64,000 bases of DNA from Rhodococcus opacus (GCF_012396235.1 NZ_JAAXPA010000004.1:248001-312000); one strand, 5' to 3'; positions 34,944 through 42,429 are shown, numbered from the stretch's first letter. Translations and numbers: made by a program. The notes: generated from the sequence alone by a model not told the origin.

Positions 34944-35306
34944 TCAGGGGCTCGTTCGGTTCCGCCGCGCGCGGGCGAGCAGCCAGAACAGGCCACCGGC
35001 GACGACGAACGTCGCGGTGGCGCCGATCACGCCCGCGACACCCGTGAGATGCGACCGGCCGCCCACCGTGTAGTCGGCGAGCGGCGAGTCCGACAACGGA
35101 TGAGCGGACGCGTTCCGGGCGATGCAGTCACCCACGAGCGTCTCCCCGGCATCGGTTTCCACGGTTTCGCACCCGCGAGTGGTCGCGGCGGCCAGACCGT
35201 CCGGACTCGAGCTGGCGAGATAGGAGACCGCGCCGGCGACGAGCAGCGCCACCAGCGCGAAACCGAGGAGGAATCGGCGCAGCGAGACCGGCGACGACGT
35301 GCTCAT
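34944..35306 (-). CDS. PDGLE-domain (CbiN-like) membrane protein
   Basis: A 120-residue protein with one N-terminal and one C-terminal membrane helix joined by an extracytoplasmic loop. SSSPDGLAAAT (about 32-42) is the PDGLE/CbiN signature; the loop ends VGGRSHLTGVAGVIGATATF. It overlaps the cbiM stop region by four bases. Such proteins assist CbiM/NikM in substrate loading. The loop has two Cys (CETVET... GDCIARN) that could form a disulphide. Confidence 0.85.
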   Translation of the reverse strand: MSTSSPVSLRRFLLGFALVALLVAGAVSYLASSSPDGLAAATTRGCETVETDAGETLVGDCIARNASAHPLSDSPLADYTVGGRSHLTGVAGVIGATATFVVAGGLFWLLARARRNRTSP

Positions 35307-35998
35307 GCCCGCACCTCGACTCGTCGGGGTGCCGTCCGCAGCAGGTACACGAGGTCGGGGCGCGCCTTCGCGACGGCCGTCACCGTGACGGCGGTGATGA
35401 GGCCTTCACCGATGCCGATCAGCACGTGCGCCCCGAGCATGTACGCCGCCACCGCGCCCAGTGAAGTCGAATCTCCGGACGTCGCATGACCGCCGATCGC
35501 GTACTCGAGGACGAAGCCCATCGACGCCGCCACCGTTCCGCACAGTGCCGCGGCGAACGCGAGCCCGCCGAGGACGCGGAGGCGCAGTCGCTGCTGTCGC
35601 ACGACGAGCGGACGCAGGGCCACCGCGACGCCGTAGCCGACGACCACGCCGATGATCGCCATGTTGGTGATGTTCGCTCCCAGCGCTGTCAGCCCACCGT
35701 CGGCGAACAGCAGGGCCTGCACGATCAGCACGATCGAGACGCACAGCATCCCGGTGTAGGGGCCGACGAGGATGGCGGCGAGCGCGCCGCCGAGGAGGTG
35801 TCCGCTCACACCGGGAAGGATCGGGAAGTTGACCATCTGGACCGCGAAGATGAAGGCCGCCACGAGACCGGCCATCGGTGCGGTGCGTTCGTCGAGTTCC
35901 GAGCGCGCGCGCCACGCGGCGATCGACAGTCCCGCCACCGCGACGACGACGAACAGCAGTGAGGTCGGCGCATTGATCAGGCCGTCGCTCATGTGCAT
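35303..35998 (-). CDS. cbiM: Cobalt/nickel ECF substrate-binding membrane component
   Basis: Substrate-specific membrane subunit, 231 residues. The start ATG at 35996-35998 gives Met-His-Met-Ser-Asp-Gly, where the free N-terminal Met-His is known in this family to coordinate the metal; the longer reading (MEPVAM...) would destroy it. Further His-rich motifs are QMVNFPILPGVSGHLLGGALA and GANITNMAIIG. Whether cobalt or nickel is carried cannot be told with certainty; cobF at 58752 shows the organism makes cobalamin. No cobalamin riboswitch is seen upstream, but an SmtB-like operator is. Confidence 0.9.
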   Translation of the reverse strand: MHMSDGLINAPTSLLFVVVAVAGLSIAAWRARSELDERTAPMAGLVAAFIFAVQMVNFPILPGVSGHLLGGALAAILVGPYTGMLCVSIVLIVQALLFADGGLTALGANITNMAIIGVVVGYGVAVALRPLVVRQQRLRLRVLGGLAFAAALCGTVAASMGFVLEYAIGGHATSGDSTSLGAVAAYMLGAHVLIGIGEGLITAVTVTAVAKARPDLVYLLRTAPRRVEVRA

Positions 35999-36060
35999 TG
36001 CCACAGGTTCCACGGCGACTCCTCCGGCCGGCAGCTGATCCTTCGAAGTCTAGTTTCTCG

Positions 36061-36086
36061 TATGAACACTTGAACAGGTGTTCATG
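36061..36086. promoter_or_regulatory. SmtB/ArsR-type metal operator upstream of cbiM
   Basis: TGAACA-GG-TGTTCA (36071-36084) is an exact match to the TGAACA-N2-TGTTCA core used by SmtB/NmtR-type repressors, with a further TGAACA direct copy at 36063-36068. On the minus strand a TAGACT -10-like box lies just downstream (about 36047-36052), so a bound repressor would block cbiM transcription when metal is sufficient. No ArsR gene adjoins; the regulator is presumably elsewhere. Confidence 0.65.
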
Positions 36087-36125
36087 GGTACGGGAAACGC
36101 GTGTGGGGTCTCCGCGAATGCCGGG

Positions 36126-37052
36126 TCAGTGCCAGGTGTGGTCGACGAGCGCCGTGCGGGGCCCGAACTTGGGTTTGACGGCGTGTCCGCTCACCTCCAG
36201 CAGTCGCACGGCGCGATGGCGGTGCGGCTGAAGCGGGGCCAGGTACTCCACCATCTCGGCGTCGTCGAGGGGCTTGCCGAGCAGCGACCACCCCACCACC
36301 GCGGCCAGGTGATAATCGCCGACCGACAGGGCGTCGGGGTCGCCCAGCGCACGCTGCGACACCTCGGCCGCCGTCCAGATCCCGACGCCGGGAATGGACA
36401 TCAGCCGGCGATTCGCTTCCTCGCGAGGGAGGTCGACGATCTTCTCGAGCCGGTCGGCGACCTGCGCGCAGCGGACGATCGTCCGGGACCGGCTGGGGTC
36501 GACGTTGGCCCGGTGGAATTCCCAGGACGGAACCCGCCGCCACACGTCCGCGGTCGGGGGCAGCCTCATCCCGTCCGGAGCGGGCCCGGGAGCGGGCCCA
36601 CCGAACTTCCACACGAGGCGCCGCCACGACGCGAACGCGGCGATGCCGTGCACACGCTGCTCGAGGATCGCGGGCACGAGGGCCTCCATCACCCGGTCGG
36701 TGCGGCCGAGGCGCAGGTGCGGGAATCGGCGGTGGGCCTCGACGAGGATCGGATGGTCGGGGGCGAAGTCCGCGCAGTCGTCGTGGTCGCCGATGAGGCG
36801 GCCCAGTCCGGCGGACAACTCGTGGGCGCCCGCACCCCACGCCTGACAGCGCACCGAGTGGCGGTCGATCTGGGTGATGCGATAGGTGACCGGGCCCGAC
36901 TTCTGCACCGACGTCCGCCAGATCGAGCCGTCGGCCGTCCGGCGGTGGCAGGGGTCGCCCTTGCCGCGTTGTAGAGGCTGCAACGACATGGCGACGTCCA
37001 GGGGGCGCCGCGCGGTCACGGTGGTCTCGACCACCTCCAGCGAAACCGTCAT
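36126..37052 (-). CDS. DNA-3-methyladenine glycosylase II-like protein (AlkA family)
   Basis: A base-excision repair glycosylase of 308 residues. The C-terminal half contains the helix-hairpin-helix RLMSIPGVGIWTAAEVSQRA (about 216-235) and, after it, ALSVGDYHLAAVVGW with the catalytic Asp in GDYH. The N-terminal half, VTYRITQIDRHSVRCQAWG, resembles the AlkA N-domain. ATG at 37050-37052 gives MTVSLEVVETTVTARRPLD, the expected start; a longer reading upstream overlaps RNase HI on the opposite strand and is rejected. Confidence 0.87.
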   Translation of the reverse strand: MTVSLEVVETTVTARRPLDVAMSLQPLQRGKGDPCHRRTADGSIWRTSVQKSGPVTYRITQIDRHSVRCQAWGAGAHELSAGLGRLIGDHDDCADFAPDHPILVEAHRRFPHLRLGRTDRVMEALVPAILEQRVHGIAAFASWRRLVWKFGGPAPGPAPDGMRLPPTADVWRRVPSWEFHRANVDPSRSRTIVRCAQVADRLEKIVDLPREEANRRLMSIPGVGIWTAAEVSQRALGDPDALSVGDYHLAAVVGWSLLGKPLDDAEMVEYLAPLQPHRHRAVRLLEVSGHAVKPKFGPRTALVDHTWH

Positions 37053-37124
37053 CGAATGCAGCGTATCCACTCCGAACGCGACCGCCACCGGCGGATGTCG
37101 GAGCGCGCACGTAAAGTCCCAGCC

Positions 37125-37652
37125 ATGATCATCGTGAGTACCGACGGATCCTGCCTCCGCAACCCCGGTGGGGCGATCGGCTGGGCATGGGTCAATCACG
37201 AGGGTCCCAGCCAATCGGGTGGCGAACCCTCCGGGACAAATCAGATCGCCGAGCTGCGGGCTCTGCTCGAAGCGATCACCGCGCATCCCGGGGAAGATCC
37301 GCTGCTGATCGAGTCCGATTCCCAGTACGCCATCAAGTGCGCGTCGGAGTGGCTGCCCGGGTGGAAGCGCAAGGGCTGGAAGACGGCGGGTGGCGCTCCC
37401 GTCAAGAACCTCGCGCTGGTGCAGTCCATCGACCGCGCCATCAGCGAACGCCCCGGGCCCGTGCGTTTCCGCTGGGTTCGCGGCCACGTCGGCAACCACT
37501 ACAACGAGATGGCCGACGTCCTCGCCGGCGAGGCGGCTCGTGCCGTCGCCTCCGGTGCACTCGCACCGGCGCCCGTCTCTGCCCCCGCGCCTACACCGGC
37601 AGCAGTCGCGCAATCCACCCCCGAGGCCGAGGACGCGTTCACGCTGTTCTGA
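37125..37652 (+). CDS. rnhA: Ribonuclease HI
   Basis: Degrades RNA in RNA-DNA hybrids. In 175 residues it has the four catalytic acids of type I enzymes: Asp in VSTDGSCLRNPGGAIG, Glu in IAELRALLEAI, Asp in IESDSQYAIKC and the terminal Asp/His region VRGHVGNHYNEMADVLA. A Pro/Ala-rich tail of about 35 residues (APVSAPAPTPAAVAQSTP) follows the domain and probably is a flexible linker without fold. ATG 37125 is the first Met before the domain; the upstream frame overlaps the divergent glycosylase. Confidence 0.92.
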   Translation: MIIVSTDGSCLRNPGGAIGWAWVNHEGPSQSGGEPSGTNQIAELRALLEAITAHPGEDPLLIESDSQYAIKCASEWLPGWKRKGWKTAGGAPVKNLALVQSIDRAISERPGPVRFRWVRGHVGNHYNEMADVLAGEAARAVASGALAPAPVSAPAPTPAAVAQSTPEAEDAFTLF

Positions 37653-37716
37653 TTCGGCCCCCGTTCTGATCTGCCGGGGTTCTGCGTCCGGCACTGCGTC
37701 GAGGAGAAGAAGACCG

Positions 37717-38592
37717 TTGTCCGAGGATCTGCGGGTGCAGGAGTTCTGGCGTGCGCTGGGGCTGCCCGGCATCATCGACGTCCACACCCACTTCATGCCC
37801 GCGAATGTGATGGAGAAGGTGTGGGGCTACTTCGACGCAGTCGGTCCCCTCACCGGACGCGAGTGGCCCATCCACTACCGGCACGAAGAGGATGTCCGCG
37901 TCGAACACCTCCGTGGGTTCGGTGTCAGGCGGTTCACGTCGATGATCTACCCGCACAAGCCGGCGATGGCTGCGTGGCTGAACCAGTGGTCGGTCGAGTT
38001 CGCCGAACAGACCCCCGACTGTCTGCGGACGTCCACGTTCTACCCGGAGGAGTCCGCGGCCACCTATGTCGCCGAGGCGGTCGAGTCGGGCACGCGCGTC
38101 TTCAAGTCCCACATCCAGGTGGGCGACTACTCGCCGAACGATCCGCTCCTCGACCCCGTGTGGGGTGTACTGCAGGAGTCGGGTGTCCCGGTGGTCATTC
38201 ATTGCGGGTCGGGGCCGGCGCCCGGCACCTACACGGGCCCCGGCCCGATCGCCGAGTTGCTGTCGCGATACCCGAGGCTGCACCTGATCATCGCCCACAT
38301 GGGTCTGCCGGAGTACCGGGAATTCCTGGACTTGGCCGACCAGTACGGCAACGTGTATCTCGACACCACGATGACGTTCACCGACTACACCGAAGCGGCC
38401 ACACCGTTTCCACGCGACCAGGTGCACCGGCTGGCGGATCTGCAGGAACGCATCGTGTTCGGCAGCGACTTCCCCAACATCCCATATCCCTACCTCGACG
38501 CACTCGAGGGACTCACCCGATTCGACCTCGGCGAGCCGTGGCTGCGAGCGGTGTGCCACGACAATGCGGCGCGGCTCTTCGCGATCGACTGA
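37717..38592 (+). CDS. Amidohydrolase family protein
   Basis: Metal-dependent TIM-barrel hydrolase, 291 residues. It has the first-strand motif IIDVHTHFMP (about 20-29), HIQVGDYSPND, VVIHCGSG, LIIAHMGLPEY and FGSDFPNIPYPY, fitting the amidohydrolase_2 group that includes decarboxylases and lactonases of aromatic catabolism. I take the start as TTG 37717, ten bases after GAGGAG, since it is the only start with a good ribosome-binding site; GTG at 37735 is an alternative. Substrate unknown. Confidence 0.83.
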   Translation: MSEDLRVQEFWRALGLPGIIDVHTHFMPANVMEKVWGYFDAVGPLTGREWPIHYRHEEDVRVEHLRGFGVRRFTSMIYPHKPAMAAWLNQWSVEFAEQTPDCLRTSTFYPEESAATYVAEAVESGTRVFKSHIQVGDYSPNDPLLDPVWGVLQESGVPVVIHCGSGPAPGTYTGPGPIAELLSRYPRLHLIIAHMGLPEYREFLDLADQYGNVYLDTTMTFTDYTEAATPFPRDQVHRLADLQERIVFGSDFPNIPYPYLDALEGLTRFDLGEPWLRAVCHDNAARLFAID

Positions 38593-38634
38593 CGACCCGG
38601 TGTGGTGCCGCGTCGATCCGGTTCCGTGTCACCG

Positions 38635-39078
38635 TCATTCGCCGTCCGGCCAGTCACCACTGCTCTCGCCCGGGCGTAGGGTGCCGAACGTCCACTCGAA
38701 GCCCTCGAGGTCGAGGACCCGGCAGCGATAGTTGCCCCATTGGGTGTTCGCGGGTTCCCAGACCGAGGTGGCACCGGCCTCGACGGCGGTGGCGTAGACC
38801 TCGTCGACTTCGCTGTCGGTGCCGACGCTGAGATATGTGCCGTGCCCGACGGTCTCGCCCCGGAGCGCCGGCCGGTCGTAGTTGCCGTCGTCGCTGAAGA
38901 CCATGATGGCGGCGTCGCCTCTCCGCAATTCGGAATGCATGATCCCGCCGTTGTCGTCCGGGAACTCGAGGGTGGTCTCGAACCCGAACGCGCGCTCGAG
39001 CCAGCGCAGAGCGGCCGGGGCGTCACGGTAGGCGAAGTAGGAGTGCAGGGCGGCCGGGCGGTTCTCGGTAGTGGTCAT
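38635..39078 (-). CDS. VOC (glyoxalase/bleomycin-resistance) family protein
   Basis: A 147-residue single-polypeptide vicinal-oxygen-chelate protein. The paired beta-alpha-beta-beta-beta units are seen as LHSYFAYRDAPAALRWLERAFGF... and TYLSVGTDSEVDEVYATAVEAGA... with EWTFGTLRP at the end. The metal-ligand positions are not complete, and it looks like the PhnB/YbcJ-type subgroup. ATG at 39076-39078; the upstream frame to 39195 lacks family similarity. Confidence 0.8.
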   Translation of the reverse strand: MTTTENRPAALHSYFAYRDAPAALRWLERAFGFETTLEFPDDNGGIMHSELRRGDAAIMVFSDDGNYDRPALRGETVGHGTYLSVGTDSEVDEVYATAVEAGATSVWEPANTQWGNYRCRVLDLEGFEWTFGTLRPGESSGDWPDGE

Positions 39079-39179
39079 GGGGCGACGATACGAACGATCG
39101 AGGTCAGCCACGGTCCGCAATATCCGTATCCCCGGAATGTCGGCGCGGGCGCGGACCCCGCTGACCGAGCTACCGTGCG

Positions 39180-39284
39180 CTAGAAAGGATTCCACCAGTT
39201 GATGAACGCGATATAGAGATTGGTCGGGAAGAAGAACTCCCAGTCCAAACCCATGTACGGCAGGTCGGGCAGTATGCCGATCAT
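39180..39284 (-). CDS. Tiny membrane-like peptide (34 aa), second of a coupled pair
   Basis: Minus-strand reading gives MIGILPDLPYMGLDWEFFFP then TNLYIAFINWWNPF and TAG at 39180-39182. It is rich in aromatic and aliphatic residues with two Asp and one Glu, no Cys and no signal sequence. Its ATG at 39282-39284 overlaps the stop of the upstream 30-aa frame by four bases (ATGA), a strong sign of translational coupling. Such a short aromatic peptide may insert in a membrane or the mycolate envelope. No family is recognised. Confidence 0.6.
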   Translation of the reverse strand: MIGILPDLPYMGLDWEFFFPTNLYIAFINWWNPF

Positions 39285-39373
39285 GATCCCGTCCCGTTGT
39301 TCGTCAGGGCGGCCAACAGGTGCAGCAGGTTGGCAATCAGCGGCGGGAAGATATCGATGTCCACCCAGTTCAT
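39281..39373 (-). CDS. Tiny hydrophobic peptide (30 aa), first of a coupled pair
   Basis: Minus-strand reading gives MNWVDIDIFPPLIANLLHLL followed by AALTNNGTGS and TGA at 39281-39283. ATG at 39371-39373 is preceded by GAGGA (complement of 39381-39385) at seven bases, a strong ribosome-binding site. The peptide has an acidic aromatic head and one short hydrophobic helix, with no signal peptide. It overlaps the 34-aa frame by four bases. The size, acidity and bicistronic arrangement recall PorA/PorH envelope channel pairs of corynebacteria, but I see no sequence match; that link is only an analogy. Confidence 0.62.
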   Translation of the reverse strand: MNWVDIDIFPPLIANLLHLLAALTNNGTGS

Positions 39374-39489
39374 GAGACTCTCCTCGGGTCGTCCCGACCT
39401 GCCTGGCGTATCGCCTGCGGCGTGACCTGCGTTACCTCGTCCAAGATGCGGGAGCGGGGCGCAGTGAGGACTGCCGCAGGCAGGAGAGT

Positions 39490-39561
39490 GCCCTCGGCAG
39501 GATTCGAACCTGCGACCTACCCTTTAGGAGAGGGTTGCTCTATCCCCTGAGCTACGAAGGC
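39490..39561 (-). tRNA. tRNA-Arg (anticodon CCU)
   Basis: The complement folds as a 72-base cloverleaf: acceptor stem GCCTTCG/CGAGGGC with one G-U pair, D-arm GCTC...GAGC, anticodon stem ACCCT/AGGGT with loop CTCCTAA (anticodon CCT), and T-arm GCAGG-TTCGAAT-CCTGC. CCA is not encoded. It lies on the same strand as and upstream of the tiny peptide genes. Confidence 0.95.
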
Positions 39562-39680
39562 GCGGTGCACGCGCGGGGCGCACACCGAGGTGAGTGTAGC
39601 GGGAATGGTGGTGCGCTCGCGATGGGGAGGGCATGGTTGTCGCAGATGTTCTGGAAGTGACGACGGAACGGGAGACGCAC

Positions 39681-40403
39681 ATGTCCGAGATCGACTTGAC
39701 CGACCTCGCTGCGCGGCACGACGGTTCGCTGAACTTGCACGGTTATCTGGCGAGGCCGTCCGGTGAGGGTCCGTGGCCGGGTGTGGTGATGGTGCACGAG
39801 GCGTTCGGCTTGGACGACGTGATGCGCCGGCAGGCGGACAGGCTGGCGGCGGCGGGGTTTCTGACGGTTGCGCCGGATCTGTTCAGTGCGGGTGGTGCGC
39901 GACGCTGTCTGGTGTCGACGATGCGGGCGATGCTCTCGGGGAAGGGCCGGGCGTACGGCGACATCGAGGCTGCCCGTCAGTGGTTGTCCGGCTCGTCGGA
40001 CTGCACGGGGAAGATCGGTGTCATCGGATTCTGCATGGGCGGCGGGTTCGCCCTGATGACCCTGCGCACGGGGTTCGATGCGGCGGCCCCGAACTACGGG
40101 GTCCTGCCGCGCGACCTCGACGCGGCCGTGGCGGGTGCGTGCCCGGTGGTCGCCAGTTACGGCGGCAAGGACTTCGCTCTGCGGAATGCGGCGGCCAAGT
40201 TGGAGGCGGCGCTGACGAAGGCCGGCGTGGCTCACGATGTGAAGGAGTACCCCACTGCCGGTCATACGTTCTTGAACGACGAACTGGCCGGACCTAAGGT
40301 GCTGCGTCCCCTGGCGAAGGTCACGGGGATGGTGCCCGACCCGGAAGCCGCCGCCGACGCGTGGAAGAGGATCGACGGCTTCTTCGGGGAGCACCTGGGT
40401 TGA
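39681..40403 (+). CDS. Dienelactone hydrolase family protein
   Basis: Alpha/beta hydrolase of 240 residues. It has the DLH core: GVVMVHEAFGLDDVMRRQADRLAAAGF, the nucleophile elbow GFCMGGGFAL with Cys in place of Ser (about residue 115), and PTAGHTFLND with the catalytic His. The Asp is probably in ASYGGKDFAL. Cys as nucleophile is typical of true dienelactone hydrolases of the chlorocatechol pathway. ATG 39681 follows GGGAG at six bases; an upstream Met at 39633 has no site. No chlorocatechol genes adjoin, so the substrate is open. Confidence 0.86.
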   Translation: MSEIDLTDLAARHDGSLNLHGYLARPSGEGPWPGVVMVHEAFGLDDVMRRQADRLAAAGFLTVAPDLFSAGGARRCLVSTMRAMLSGKGRAYGDIEAARQWLSGSSDCTGKIGVIGFCMGGGFALMTLRTGFDAAAPNYGVLPRDLDAAVAGACPVVASYGGKDFALRNAAAKLEAALTKAGVAHDVKEYPTAGHTFLNDELAGPKVLRPLAKVTGMVPDPEAAADAWKRIDGFFGEHLG

Positions 40404-40661
40404 TCAGTGGATGTACTGGCGGGCGCTCGACGTGGCCTGCCGGTAGTCGAGTCCGCATGCCCGGACGACCTGCCCGAGACTGAGGTAGCCCTCGACGCTG
40501 GTGGCCTTCGCGAATTTGCCGTCGGCCCGCACCGTGACCGTGACGCTGGACGCGACCGAATCGACCCGTGCGAGTTCGTACTCGTCGACGCCGTCGGCGG
40601 CCTGAGCCACGCAGGTGACTGCGCCCTGGGCGTACGCGATCTCGATCAGGTCCTCGATCAT
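40404..40661 (-). CDS. Small conserved protein under an iron box
   Basis: An 85-residue protein, MIEDLIEIAYAQGAVTCVAQ..., with no signal or membrane segment and no named family; a helical start is followed by beta-like VSSVTVTVRADGKFA. ATG at 40659-40661 is preceded by GAGGAGC at seven bases. A DtxR/IdeR-type 19-bp palindrome lies 31 bases upstream, so iron-dependent repression is likely. The stop abuts the dienelactone hydrolase stop on the opposite strand. Confidence 0.7.
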   Translation of the reverse strand: MIEDLIEIAYAQGAVTCVAQAADGVDEYELARVDSVASSVTVTVRADGKFAKATSVEGYLSLGQVVRACGLDYRQATSSARQYIH

Positions 40662-40691
40662 GTGCAGGCTCCTCGCCTCGAAGTAACGAAC

Positions 40692-40710
40692 TGAGGTTAG
40701 CCTTAGCTAC
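40692..40710. promoter_or_regulatory. IdeR/DtxR-type iron box
   Basis: TGAGGTTAGCCTTAGCTAC matches 14 of 19 positions of the TTAGGTTAGGCTAACCTAA iron box. It is in the promoter region of the 85-residue protein on the minus strand and 128 bp from the divergent permease start. Confidence 0.7.
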
Positions 40711-40837
40711 TCGGTTTCTGTCAAGTCCCTCGATGCGGAATGCCGTCCTCGACCGTGGTGCGCGGGCGGTCCCGGCGTAACGTGACCCACGCTTTCGGAC
40801 GGTGACAGCAAGGACTGAGAAGGGTTGCAGGTGTTCC

Positions 40838-42316
40838 ATGGCTGACCGCACTTCCTCGACGGGCTCGATCGGATCGGAACCGGGTGATGGCTCAGGGACG
40901 GGACCGGCCGGTGAGCCGCATCTCTCCAGGCAGCTCGCCAACCGGCACATCCAGCTGATCGCGATCGGCGGAGCAATCGGCACGGGTCTCTTCATGGGAT
41001 CCGGGAAGACGATCTCGCTGGCCGGACCGTCGGTGATCTTCGTCTACATGATCATCGGCTTCATGCTGTTCTTCGTGATGCGGGCGATGGGCGAGCTGCT
41101 GCTCTCCAACCTGCATTACAAGTCGTTCTCCGACTTCACCGCCGACCTGCTCGGCCCCTGGGCCGGGTTCTTCACCGGGTGGACGTACTGGTTCTGCTGG
41201 ATCGTCACCGGCATCGCCGACATCATCGCGATCTCCGGTTACGTGCAGTACTGGTGGCCCGACCTCCAGCTGTGGATCCCGGCGCTGATCGCCATCGCGG
41301 CGCTGCTGCTGCTGAACCTGCCGACCGTGCGGGCGTTCGGTGAGACCGAGTTCTGGTTCGCGCTGATCAAGATCATCGCCATCGTCAGCCTCATCGTTGT
41401 CGGACTCGTGATGGTGTTCACGCACTTCACGTCGCCCAACGGGTCCGAGGCCGGCTTCGACAACCTGTGGAACGACGGCGGCATGTTCCCGACCGGGGCG
41501 ATGGGCTTCGTGGCCGGATTCCAGATCGCGGTCTTTGCGTTCGTCGGTATCGAGCTCGTCGGCACCACCGCGGCCGAGGCGAAGGACCCGGAGAAGAACC
41601 TGCCGAAGGCCATCAACTCGATCCCGATCCGCATCCTGCTGTTCTATGTGGTCTCGCTGATCGTGATCATCTCGGTCACGCCGTGGCGTGAGGTCGTCCC
41701 CGGGGAGAGCCCGTTCACGGCGATGTTCACCCTCGCCGGCCTGGGGATCGCGGCCGGGGTCATCCAGTTCGTGGTGCTGACGTCCGCGGCGTCCTCGGCG
41801 AACTCGGGCATCTATTCGACCTCGCGGATGGTCTACGGCCTCGCGCAGGAGGGGGATGCGCCGGCCCGGCTCGGCCGGCTCTCCTCCCGCAAGGTCCCGG
41901 CCAATGCGCTGATGTTCTCGTGCGCCTTCCTGCTGTCGGCGATCGCACTGCTGTTCTCCGGCGACTCCGTCATCGAGGCGTTCACAACTGTGACGACAAT
42001 CTCATCGGTGCTGTTCATGTTCGTGTGGACGATGATCCTGGCGAGCTACATCGTGTACCGGAAGCGTCGACCCGAACTGCACGAGGCGTCGAAGTTCAAG
42101 ATGCCCGGCGGTGTGGTGATGTGCTGGGTCGTCCTGGCGTTCTTCGTGTTTCTCATCTGGGCGTTGACCCAGGAGGCGGACACCCTCGAGGCTCTCCTCG
42201 TCACCCCGGTATGGTTCGTCGTGCTCGGGATCGCGTGGGCGGTGATCCGCCGGCGTGCCCCGCACCGCGCCCGCTACGCCGCATTCAAGGCCGAGCTCGA
42301 GGAGCGCCGAACATAA
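40838..42316 (+). CDS. Amino-acid permease (AAT family, D-Ser/D-Ala/Gly type)
   Basis: Membrane permease of 492 residues with about 12 hydrophobic spans. HLSRQLANRHIQLIAIGGAIGTGLFMGSG near the start and AEAKDPEKNLPKAINSIPIRIL are hallmarks of the amino-acid transporter family; overall resemblance is to CycA-like permeases for D-serine, D-alanine and glycine. ATG 40838 gives a hydrophilic N-terminal tail of about 28 residues. It has the motif GTGACCCAC 48 bases upstream. The likely terminator is at 42326-42350. Confidence 0.9.
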   Translation: MADRTSSTGSIGSEPGDGSGTGPAGEPHLSRQLANRHIQLIAIGGAIGTGLFMGSGKTISLAGPSVIFVYMIIGFMLFFVMRAMGELLLSNLHYKSFSDFTADLLGPWAGFFTGWTYWFCWIVTGIADIIAISGYVQYWWPDLQLWIPALIAIAALLLLNLPTVRAFGETEFWFALIKIIAIVSLIVVGLVMVFTHFTSPNGSEAGFDNLWNDGGMFPTGAMGFVAGFQIAVFAFVGIELVGTTAAEAKDPEKNLPKAINSIPIRILLFYVVSLIVIISVTPWREVVPGESPFTAMFTLAGLGIAAGVIQFVVLTSAASSANSGIYSTSRMVYGLAQEGDAPARLGRLSSRKVPANALMFSCAFLLSAIALLFSGDSVIEAFTTVTTISSVLFMFVWTMILASYIVYRKRRPELHEASKFKMPGGVVMCWVVLAFFVFLIWALTQEADTLEALLVTPVWFVVLGIAWAVIRRRAPHRARYAAFKAELEERRT

Positions 42317-42325
42317 ACGTTCGGT

Positions 42326-42350
42326 AACGGTGGCGCGGACCTATACCGTT
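42326..42350 (+). terminator. Possible stem-loop terminator after permease gene
   Basis: AACGGT (42326-42331) and ACCGTT (42345-42350) form a 6-bp stem with a 13-base loop, followed by TTGTTA. It lies 10 bases after the permease stop. The stem is short, so the call is tentative. Confidence 0.4.
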
Positions 42351-42359
42351 TTGTTACAT

Positions 42360-42412
42360 TCGTCGCCAGACAGAGGAGCCCACCCCGGATGGGGAGAGCT
42401 GCAATCCGACGA
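42360..42412 (+). promoter_or_regulatory. Structured leader before M23 peptidase gene
   Basis: TCGTCG (42360-42365) pairs with CGACGA (42407-42412), enclosing a hairpin CCCC-GGAT-GGGG (42383-42394). A closed two-level fold just 17 bases before the peptidase start is suggestive of an RNA regulatory element. Actinobacterial cell-wall hydrolase genes often have c-di-AMP (ydaO) riboswitches, but this element is too short and lacks the conserved ydaO blocks. Confidence 0.4.
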
Positions 42413-42429
42413 CTGACGAGGTATTTACT

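Noticed and set aside
35999..36060. Cobalamin riboswitch before cbiM
   Set aside because: The leader is too short and I could not find the B12-box or the long conserved stems; an SmtB-type site is present instead.
39180..39373. Direct assignment of the tiny peptides as PorA/PorH
   Set aside because: Only size, acidity and gene pairing agree; no sequence similarity was seen.
42317..42429. c-di-AMP (ydaO) riboswitch before the M23 peptidase
   Set aside because: The leader is about half the normal length and the conserved ydaO blocks are absent; kept only as an unclassified structured leader.
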